Below, piece after piece: positions 55,701-64,000 of a stretch of DNA of 64,000 bases; within the stretch, counting starts at the first letter, position 1, and every line of letters starts with the position of its first letter. The DNA is from Amyelois transitella (Eukaryota; Arthropoda; Insecta; Lepidoptera; Pyralidae). The notes beneath the pieces are model-generated. The model was not told the DNA's origin and did not search any database. It worked only from the letters and a program-made list of their open reading frames with translations. The stretch lies in the NCBI RefSeq assembly GCF_032362555.1, contig NC_083520.1:1-64000 (forward strand), in the 5' to 3' direction. The translations under genes and the position numbers were made by a program.

Positions 55701-58700
55701 CATATAATCACGCCTTTTTCCCGGAGTGGTACACAGAGACTACCTCATTCCACTTGTCACGATCTCTGCATACTTCCTTCGCTTCATCCACATTCATAAC
55801 TCTCTTCATGCAAGCTCGGCGGTTTCGGGTACTTTTGACCTGACCCTTTACCTTTAATTATTTATTTTGAAAGGTAATATATTGTGAACATTTTTAGCGT
55901 TATTAATATGAAGAAAAAACATGCAAAAGAAACTGGAATGCAGAGAGATGTATTGGAAATGCGGCAGCGTGCAGCGAGCACCGACCTTGGGCGCCTGGCC
56001 GCCCACCACGAGCAGCGCGCGCGGCGCCCGCGGCGGTCTCCGCGGCCGCGCGCGCGCACACGCGGCCGCGCACGCCGCGCGCCGCTCGGGCCGCATCAGG
56101 TGGAACGACAGCGCCTCGATGATCAGGTCCTGCAACACCAACATCCAGGACGAACAGACAACTAACAGTATGTTTATTGCGACAGACAGAATGCAGTGAG
56201 ACGGCACACGGCGCACGCACCTTGACCTTGAGCGGCGCGGAGGCGAGCGGCTCGGCGGCGGCGCGCGCCACCAGCGCGTCCTGCGGCAGCAGCGGCAGCC
56301 GCACGTGCTCCAGCAGCGCGCCCAGCGACTCGCGCCGCTCCTGCAAACACGGTGCATACATACATGCGGTCACGGCTATATGCCTTGCGGGGTAGACAGT
56401 GACAACATACTTGAAAGAACTGAATGGCCACGTGCAGGCAGCTATTTAGCTTAATAATAGAATTGAGATTCAAACAGTGACAGGTTGCTAGCCCATCGCC
56501 TAAAAAAGAATCCCAAGTTTGTAAGCCTATCCCTTAGTCGCCTTTTACGACATCCATGAGAAAGAGATGGAGTGGTCCTATTCTTTATTGTATTGGTGCC
56601 GGGAACCACGCGGCACAATACACACACACGGAATCACAGTGACGGAAAAAAATGCTTTAACTAGTGGCTAAAATGACGAGCTCACTGTACGACGGTTACT
56701 AAACGACTCGCCCGATCCGTTTCGACACAAGCTTCAAGTCGAAAAGTCCTGTACGATAACAGCGACAGCGTGCATTATCTTTGTCAACTAAATAAGACGC
56801 ACTCGTGGCTGCTTAAGGAAACATGAAATAAGAAATATCACTGAAATTCTTTCATATCGGCTTTAAACTTTTAATAGATAATACCAAGAATGATTGATAA
56901 TATACTAAAAATATTAGTACATACATCGGGGTCGTGCTGCATCCAGCGGATGACGGCGTCCAGGATCACCTCCTCACTCGGCACCTGCCAGCATTGCATC
57001 GTCATACTTAGCTAGAGTTTTTGGTACACCGAAATAAAAATATGGAAATGATTTGTGGTACTGTGAAGCGGGAGCGAGCAAAGACTAAAAACGAGATGGA
57101 ACCTTATTGTATATCAGACTTTCCTGCCTTTCCTTATTGTATGGACTTTCCTGGATAGTACATTCAAAGATTGAAAAAATATATATATACAGGACAAATT
57201 ACACAGATTGAGTTAGCCTCGAACAAGATATCAAATCAACGATTCGTTATTTAATAATAAATACTTATGTACTTGGATAAACATCCATGACAGAGGACAA
57301 TCAGAAAAAGTTCTTTTCTTAGCACGTCCTGGTCGGGATTCGAACCCGGGACCTCCGGTATCACAGGTAAGCGTGTTATCGCTGTGCCACAGAGGCCGCC
57401 AAAAATCAACAACATTTGTTGTTCATAGTCGTGTCTGACCGTGATGCGGTCGCTGTCGAGCATGTCGGCCAGCACGTCCGGCGTCAGCGCCAGGAACTCC
57501 TCGCTCTCCATCACCTGACGAGAAAAGGTGTATTGAGTTACGTAAAATGAGTTAGTTCATTTTTTTATTAAAGTACTACGTAATCTTATTTATAGCTAAT
57601 TCTGCTACCCTCTATTGAGAACTCCAGTTATGTATTTTCATGTCTAGAAAGGTTACGTAATTACAGTAGTGACAGTCGTAGGAGCTTCACGAACAGTGTA
57701 GCCTGACTCATTTTGAATATCCTTTTCTCCAGTTTTTCTTACTTTGAAAGGAATTGTCTGGAGATAGCACGCACCTGGAGCGCGTGCGCGTCGACGTAGG
57801 CGCGCGCGGCGGCGGCGAGCGCGGCGCAGGCGTGCAGCTCGGCGAAGGCGCGGATGCCCAGCGCGTTGTCGGGCGCCAGCGCCGCGCTCAGGAAGGCGCA
57901 GCTGGCGGCGCGCACGCCCGCCACCTGCAGCAGCGACGCGCCCGCCAGCAGGCCCTGGCAAACGAACAAATAAATATACCTTCGCATTTATTATATCACA
58001 ATACTTGGTACATAACCGGGTGAAGTGCTCACCTGCACGTTGTCCTCCGTGATGACGAGCGACTCGGGCGTGTAGATGTACTCCACGATCGTCTCCAGCG
58101 CAGACGGCTCCACATTCTGAGCGAACAAAACATTACACTTATCAATTTCTCCTTTTTGTAACCAAAAACAGATGAGTTTTGTTTGCTATGAATATCATCA
58201 AATCATACATTGTCCAACCATTTATTTTAATTCTGACAGCACATTAAGTACTGTACTATTAAGTTACCAATGCGATTTTTTACAACAATGGATTTAAAAT
58301 CCAAAGAGCATTTTATATTTTATAACACATTTATATTTAAAGTATTTAGTCATTCACCTTTAATTGCAATAATATTATAATAATGCTATTAATATTTGTT
58401 GCAAATCTGGATATAGGTAAAACTATACATTTATTATCGGGTGTATAAGCGATTAGTATCATTATTTACAACTAAGTCGGTCCGCTACCTGTATGGTGAC
58501 GACGGGCCGCGTGCGCTCGTCGAACTGCGTGAACATGGCGTGGAAGTAGGGCGAGGCGGCCGCCAGCACGGCGCGGTGCGCGCACACGCCCGCGCCGGGG
58601 GCCGCGCCGCTCTCCGCCGACTCCGGCGGGGCCTGCGCCTGCGCACGTTTCTAATTATATTATTATTATATTCACCTATCGAAACTATTTTGCAAGTAAT

Positions 58701-60342
58701 GGAAGTTCTCACGATTTTATATTAAAATTTCTGACCTTAGTGTAGCTTTTATAGTATAGTTTCCTAGACAAATTTACAGAAACAAATTTAAGTTTATCTG
58801 AGAACCCACTAAACAAAATTGATATTCCAAGCAGTATATGTGATGTGATAAGTATGTGCAACAGACTATGAGGCGCACGTCGGTGAGCGCGGCGAGCGTG
58901 CGCAGGCGCGCGAGCTCGGCCAGCAGCGCGGCGGCGTGCGCGGCGGCGGCCGGCGCGTCCGGCGCGCCCGGCCGCTGCGACGACTCGTCCAGCGACGACT
59001 GCGACACGCAACGCACCATGCTGGGGACGGACATGAATGTTAAACTTAGCACAGTGTGTTTGTTTGTCTGTCTTCCACTGACATACAGACATAGGAGATG
59101 GGGTACTATACATACGTGCGAAAGTTAGACAGTCAATATATTTACATACAACTTGTAGTTATTACTGAATAGGACCTACATAAAAATTGTCAACTAGTTA
59201 AAGATCTATTTTATTATCATTAATGTTAGACACTTAACTCCTTGCAATGTAAGCATACATATACATACATATGGTCACGTTTATATCCCTTGGGTGGTGG
59301 ACAGAGCCAACAGGCTTGAAGAGACTGAATGGCCATGTTCAGCTATTTGGCTTAATGATAGAATTGAAATTCAAATAGTGACAGGTTGCTAACACATCGC
59401 CATCATTACAATATTGAATTGCACTGCATTTTATAACTGTTGTTGTGAAAAGGTGGACTGTATAATGAGATGAAATATAATTGGTTATTATTGGTTATAA
59501 TAAAATAGTAAAACTCAAAAGCAGTAAAATAGTAAATTTTAATTAATCTAATAAGAAAGGGGATAAATACTTAAAAAGATTGTATTAAAAAATAGTTCAC
59601 ACCAACAGGGTTTCCCTAATTACTCTCTCTCATCATAGCATGTTCCAAGTTGAACCATCTGCCATTGAGCTTTGGGGCCTGGGGTCTGCTGTTTTTCTAA
59701 GTACAATGTTGGCAATAATATACAGGATGTCAGAAGTAAAAGAAGGTCATCACAGGCAGACCCTGATCTTGTCAACGCAAAGAATACATTGGACACAAAT
59801 ATCATGGGGATTAACAGTATTTCGTGTACTACATACTAATAAATAAACAAGTTTTGTTGTACCACTTTAAAAATCATGTGTAATTTCTATCACAACTGCA
59901 ATGATAGACATCACCACATCCTGTTGATGAGGCCAGGGCTGAGGTAATATAACCGATGCTGTATCATTCTCATCACTAACCTGTATCGGCCGACATCCCC
60001 CTCCGCTGCATCCAACCTTAAACAATGTCATTAATTAATGTTATATATCTAAATACATACATACATATACATAGTTACGTCTATATCCCTTGTGGGGTAG
60101 AAAGATCCAACAGTCTTGAAAAGACTGATAGGCCAAGTTCAACTGTTTGGCTTAATTATAAAACTGAGATTATCTAAATGAGAACTATATATTCATAAAA
60201 TGGGCACGTGTGTCAAAAGATTAGACTAGTTATGTATTGCAACATGTAAGCTTACGGCCATCATCGTAGGTGTAAACATAACGGAGTGTAAACAAGCAAC
60301 TTACATCGCTCGGTCGCGGTCTCCTTCGGCGTGGCCGTCCAT
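52724..60342 (-). CDS. kel: Kelch protein, KLHL2/KLHL3 (ring canal kelch) type
   Basis: Fifteen coding exons: 60342-60305, 60016-59981, 59020-58867, 58638-58489, 58116-58033, 57954-57775, 57514-57440, 56984-56925, 56340-56221, 56129-55986, 55597-55462, 55072-54940, 54857-54628, 54015-53786, 52819-52724. All phases agree; 621 aa (KLHL2/3 about 590). BTB about 65-155 (AHRAVLAAASPYFHAMF) has an Ala/Gly/Pro-rich insertion. BACK about 155-300 (NALGIRAFAELHAC, ESEEFLAL, LLEHVRLPLLP). Six kelch blades from about 335 (LPSRRCRAG, RRSTLGV, FDGATGLSS, RRSSVGVGV, LYAVGGYDGASRQCL, ARRSGAGVGV, VVGGDDGAANL, MSLGRSYAGV), blade by blade as in KLHL2/3. Such proteins are Cul3 substrate adaptors; the fly orthologue acts at actin-rich ring canals. 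The first two tiny exons are inferred from phase and splice sites. Confidence 0.9.
53237..53454. mobile_element. MITE in kelch intron 14
   Basis: Inverted ends GTGACGTCACTGTTCAAATG (53237 on) and its near-inverse at 53432-53454 (2 mismatches in 23). The element may extend slightly beyond. No coding. The rest of intron 14 (52820-53785) is AT-rich. Confidence 0.65.
54016..54627 (-). other. Kelch intron 13, nothing recognised
   Basis: 612 bp between the exons for blades 3 and 4. No repeat family or coding signal recognised. Confidence 0.6.
55693..55862 (-). repeat. RTE-like LINE 3' end fragment
   Basis: Same 3' terminal sequence as 9300-9470 (CACGCC-TTTCCCGGAG, CATTCATAACTCTCTTCATG). Lies in the kelch intron between the 56129 and 55597 exons. 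Confidence 0.75.
56368..56625 (-). repeat. SINE-like repeat, near-full copy
   Basis: Reverse-oriented: GCGGGGTAGACAGTGACAA at one end, AGTCGCCTTTTACGACATCC, then GTGCCGGGAACCACGCGGCA at the other. In the kelch intron between 56925 and 56340. Confidence 0.75.
57185..57416 (-). repeat. tRNA-derived SINE, copy 2
   Basis: Minus-strand head has TGGCACAGCG (A-box-like) and GGGTTCGAATCCCGAC (B box) near 57345-57405. The body matches 905-1140. Lies in the kelch intron between 57440 and 56984. Confidence 0.8.
59021..59980 (-). other. Kelch intron 2
   Basis: Contains a partial reverse SINE-like copy at 59255-59400. A short open frame at 59640-59843 has no recognised relatives. Nothing else seen. Confidence 0.5.
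60055..60175 (-). repeat. SINE-like repeat fragment
   Basis: CATACATACATATACATAGT, CCCTTGTGGGGTAGA and CCAACAGTCTTGAAAAGACT in reverse orientation, in kelch intron 1. Confidence 0.65.
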
Positions 60343-60780
60343 GACGCCTGCGAAACTAACTCTTTGACATCAGCAAACACTACACTAGTCTTCGAAACAG
60401 TTGCCCAAATCGAAGGGCTGGGTTCTTCAAAAACAGAATACCAGTTATCCTTCAACGATAAGCTGAGACAACACAGAAGTTTATCACGAAATCTTATAGT
60501 CTACACTGTGTGAGAAACATGACGAATCTACCTAAAAGTTAATTATATTCGATTTCCTGTGAATGGATATGCTTTTTCTTTTAACAGATAAAATAAAAAA
60601 GTAGATTCATCAAAACAACACACATACGGAGGCAGATCAAATCAATGAGGAAAATATCAAGTCAGTCAATGCCATCAATGAGATGCGATGAAGGTGACAG
60701 TGACATATGACGACAGTGACAGCCACAAGCCTAAAATCAGCTGATATCTGAAATATGATTATGTAGGTTGATACCGACGG
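60343..60780 (-). promoter_or_regulatory. Likely kelch 5' UTR and promoter region
   Basis: Immediately upstream of the inferred kelch ATG. Repeated GACAGTGACA motifs near 60690-60725. No TATA box recognised. Confidence 0.3.
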
Positions 60781-60789
60781 AAAGCTTAC

Positions 60790-61045
60790 ATACATACATT
60801 ATAATCATGACTATGTCCCTTGCGGGGTAGACCGAGCCACCAGTCTAGAAAAGACTGATAGGCCACGTTCAGCTTTTTGGCTTGATGATAGAATTGAGAT
60901 CCAAATATTGACAGGTTGCTAGCCCATCGCCTAAAAGAAGAATCCTAAGTTTATAAGCCTATCCCTTAGTCGCCTTTTACGACATCCATGGGAACGAGAT
61001 GGAGTGGTCCTATTCGTTTTTTTATTGGTGCCGGGAACCACACAC
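60790..61045 (-). repeat. SINE-like repeat, full reverse copy
   Basis: From the TACATACATACATT tail through GCGGGGTAGACCGAGCC, GACAGGTTGCTAGCCCATCG, TAGTCGCCTTTTACGACATC to TTGGTGCCGGGAACCAC. Confidence 0.8.
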
Positions 61046-61199
61046 GGAAAGCTTACCATATCGATAACTCAGCTTTCGAAGACTCAAAGGCTTCAAAGTA
61101 AGATGGTTATGTTAGCGCGTTCCCAGGTCTTAGCGGCACAGCATATTATTTACTGCGCTGCGCTAAAGACCCGCAAGGCAACCTTTTATGTGATAAGCA

Positions 61200-61545
61200 C
61201 GCGGTGACGGTGATATGGCACTCTAATTTCCAAAATCTGCTGCACCAGCTGCAGAAGGAAGTACAGCCACCGGACCTCCCTCCCAATCAGGAAATAGTGC
61301 CTCCGATAACGCCTGAATTTCGCATGAAGAATCTGAGAGCTGTCGGTGCCGATGGAATCCCTATTGTAGCCTGAAAGGCGATGGGTCCTCGTGGTGTGGG
61401 CATCTTGATGAACGAACACGGTCACCATTTTCTTTTTCTGGACATGGAGAAGACTTCGAATGCGGTTCTCGAGTGATGATTTGGTGGGCACTAGTTTAAA
61501 GGGGTTCCAGAAATCTATATTGATTTAATCCGCGACATGTAAGTA
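61200..61545 (+). pseudogene. RTE-type RT remnant
   Basis: Broken frame shows GADGIPIVA, FLFLDMEKTSNAVL and GVPEIYIDLIRDMY, in the order of the RT fingers/palm of lepidopteran RTE LINEs. Stops interrupt it. No other parts remain. Confidence 0.6.
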
Positions 61546-61551
61546 CCGTAC

Positions 61552-61715
61552 CATTTATGATTTTACAGAATTGAAATTATAATAAAAGCTTGTCGCGAAT
61601 AATTTCAATTTGTAAATTCTGTCTCAAAAATTTCATCTGACTGAATATGTAGAGATTTCTTCTAGGCATCGCGACAAGCTTTTATTATAATTTCAATTCT
61701 GTTAAATCATAAATG
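61552..61715. mobile_element. 164-bp MITE with 47-bp terminal inverted repeats
   Basis: Arms 61552-61598 and 61669-61715 are inverted copies with one mismatch (begin CATTTATGATTTTACAGAAT). Central 70 bp is unique. It lies just beyond the RTE remnant. Confidence 0.85.
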
Positions 61716-62994
61716 AATGTGGTTAATGTGATTTAAAATTTTATTTTGATCTTTTTAGGGCACTTAAATAAAAGCTTGTTTTAATGTTTTTTATGATTAT
61801 TTTATTTTTATTATTTTATTTGTCATAGCTTTAAGTTTGTTTATCATTAGTGTTTAAAAATTATCTTTAGCTTTCTGGTTGGTTTGCTATTTGATGCAAC
61901 TCAAACCAGTTGGATAGTTTTATTTTTTTTATTCTTCTTCCACGTCTCAGTCTGACTCTGAGTCCACCAAGAGTCAGTTCGGCCCCGAGGGTGCAACTGG
62001 TAACAGGAAGAGAGAAAGACAGCGGTCAGTTATCTTACTTTTTGGTGAATGAAATATTTTGGTAAATTAATTCCAACAAATGGTTTTCATTCCACTCGGC
62101 TACACACACTTATTACGCTGTGGGTGACATGATGCGCTGGTTGTTGGCTCTGTCTATCCCACTAGGGATAAAGACATGATTATAGTTTGTAAGTAGGTAT
62201 TATGTGAGTAAATTTTCCGAGAATATTATTAGATTCGAGTAATTCGCCGTCACGTAATCACCCACACTGGTCCGGCAATGTCGGGTACTAGTGCTGCGCT
62301 TTACATTCTCTTGCTACAGTTCCTAATCTTTTAAAGGTAGGTACTAAGTCTACTGGTACTTTATGTAGGTAAGTATTTTCAATTCTTTTCTCGTCGTAGA
62401 CTTACCAAGTAAATAGGTATCTACTGTATGGGACAAGTAAAAGCGTGTCCTTATTTACAACAAAAAGTATGACCGTTAGAAGGGCTGGCTCTATCTCATC
62501 AACCCCTTCTTTGTCAGAACAATGGATCAGATGCTGACGTCATCAGACAGATAAAGGCATAATGATTCCTTTGACATTGTTACTGTTAAATGTACACATT
62601 CCTATCCACATGTCTACATATTCATGCAATAAATATATTGAGTTAAAGACATTAGTCCCCATTAGTTTAATAACCTTGGGGGGAATATTCACCTGGTTAA
62701 AACCAAACTCCAAACAAAGGGATATTTATTTTTAAATCAATCAATTAAACAATTTAAATCAATGAAAGTGTGTTTGGTTTATATAATTTGGAAGGATATA
62801 TTATTAAGGCACAGTACCTACTTATCCGACTGGCACCGTTTGTTCATTTTAGCTACTAACATAAATGTTTAGCTATGTCTCTGTCTTACCCTATAACACG
62901 TAGGTACTTTTCAATGATGCAATTCAACTTTCTGATTCCCAATGTAATAAATAACATAAGGGAAGTATTTTAATAAATACCCGCTTGTTATGTT
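61716..62994. other. Intergenic stretch
   Basis: AT-rich. Only a SINE-like 3' fragment at 62145-62185 (GTTGGCTCTGTCTATCCCAC) was recognised. Confidence 0.5.
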
Positions 62995-63240
62995 AGTGCC
63001 GTGTGGTGTCCCGGCACCAATTTAAAATAGAATAGGACCACTCCATCTCATTTCCCATGGATGTCGTAAAAGGCGATTTAGGGATAGGCTTATAAACTTG
63101 GAATTCCTGTTTCACTGCCTTTCACTATTTGAATCTTAATTTTATCATAAAGCCAAACAGCTGAATGTGGCCTTTCAGTCTCTTCAAAACTGTTGGCTCT
63201 GTCTATCCCGCAAGGGATACAGACGTGACTATATGAATGT
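62995..63240 (+). repeat. SINE-like repeat, full copy
   Basis: Begins GTGCCGTGTGGTGTCCCGGC and ends CCCGCAAGGGATACAGACGT then GACTATATGAATG. It ends about 260 bp before the MADF start codon. Confidence 0.8.
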
Positions 63241-63496
63241 TTTGTAAGTGATAGTGAGAGTAACAAGCAGTGATATAGATAGGTATGTATTTGAAATAAA
63301 ACTCCTACCCGAACAATGGTTAAATAACAAGGAACGGTTCAAAAAATATTGTGGGGAGCAAAAAAAATGAATCGTGCACGCGGAGCGGAGCAGGTGACGC
63401 GGCGCGCGGCGGGTGTGTCGGCGGCGGGCCGCTCCGGGCGGGGGCAGCCGCTCAGTCCGCCGCGCGAGCCCGCCGCCGCGCACCGCCCGCCTCGGC

Positions 63497-63626
63497 ATGG
63501 AGCACTTCATCGAGACCGTCCGCAAGTACCCCTGTCTCTGGAACACGACCACCATCGAGTATCGGGATCTGGAATTGAAGGACGCGGCCTGGGCCGAAGT
63601 AATGAAGGAGACGGAGCTGTCGTCAG
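63497..63626 (+). CDS. MADF-domain protein, first coding exon (partial)
   Basis: ATG at 63497 opens 43 codons plus 1 nt to a strong donor, CAG|GTAAGC, at 63626/63627. The peptide MEHFIETVRKYPCLWNT followed by YRDLELKDAAWAEVMKE is the first half of a MADF domain: acidic start, FI-x-V-x-x-YP-x-LW, then the central Trp. MADF/BESS proteins such as Adf-1 are DNA-binding transcriptional regulators of the Myb/SANT-like class. The rest lies to the right of this window. A GC-rich leader (63380-63495) precedes the ATG and could be 5' UTR. Which MADF family member it is cannot be told from one exon. Confidence 0.8.
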
Positions 63627-64000
63627 GTAAGCGAGTGCGCGTCGTGCCGGCGAGCCGCGCGCTTCGGGTGTCGGCATCGGCGTCGCCGGACGCGCCCGAG
63701 CCGCGCCGCCCCCTCCCCGCGCGCACCGCCTCCCTCACACACGCATGACATGCTGTAAACACTACGATTTCGCAGTTCGCTATTGAAGCGAGTGAGGCAG
63801 GCAGCTGTGCCGCTTGGTAGAGTAGGTACTTACCTACTAGTCCGCGGACGACCGGGCCGTGAAATGAAGCGCGCTGGCTCGCCCCACACCCGAGCAGCAA
63901 ATCCCATGCAAACCTCTTCAATGCCACATCACTAGATGGCCACATGTTATTTATTCATTGATAGGTACTATCGCGACTTGACTACTAATGTTTATTATGT

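Noticed and set aside
63229..63945. 238-aa minus-strand frame over the MADF exon
   Set aside because: It is antisense to a clear MADF exon and runs into a SINE-like repeat; no domain.
1..64000. CRISPR arrays, operons, riboswitches, bacterial terminators
   Set aside because: The window is insect nuclear DNA with spliced genes; no such features seen.

Overview
This is a eukaryotic nuclear window from an insect, almost certainly a moth or butterfly. It carries three multi-exon genes whose short, very GC-rich exons sit in AT-rich introns. It also carries repeats typical of Lepidoptera: Helitrons ending CTAG|T, tRNA-derived SINEs, an RTE-like LINE with an ATGT-type tail, CsRn1 and BEL/Pao elements, and a mariner. 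Nothing prokaryotic is present.

Layout. (1) 1-900: remnant of a Ginger/KRBA2-like transposon with an array of 20-bp palindromes. (2) 1507-19338, minus strand: microsomal triglyceride transfer protein (Mtp), 11 coding exons that join in phase to 847 aa; its introns hold many transposons, including an endonuclease-type LINE that ends in a perfect 149-bp inverted repeat. (3) 19825-21649: truncated CsRn1-type LTR element. (4) 22779-47744, minus strand: a calpain of the calpain-C type, 14 coding exons, 726 aa, in which the catalytic Cys and Asn are lost. Its 12-kb fourth intron holds a nest in which a full-length mariner is split by a Ty3/gypsy element that is itself split by a Copia element. Target-site duplications are visible at the gypsy and Copia levels and a TA at the mariner ends. 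(5) 51334-60342, minus strand: a kelch protein of the KLHL2/KLHL3/ring-canal-kelch group, 15 coding exons, 621 aa to a UGA. The frame continues past this UGA and through three more exons for 178 codons, matching the stop-codon read-through architecture known for Drosophila kelch. (6) 63497-63626, plus strand: first exon of a MADF-domain protein that runs off the window.

The three complete genes are unrelated in function: ER lipid loading of lipoproteins, a calpain pseudoprotease, and a Cul3/actin-type kelch adaptor. They lie head to tail on the minus strand. Exon models were built by hand from conserved protein motifs, GT/AG sites and phase agreement across every junction. The coding parts are therefore well supported. 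UTRs, promoters and poly(A) sites are mostly tentative.

The most interesting items are the kelch read-through extension, the three-level transposon nest with its mariner end 27 nt from a calpain splice acceptor, the LINE with a restriction-like endonuclease domain, and the SINE/RTE shared 3' tail.
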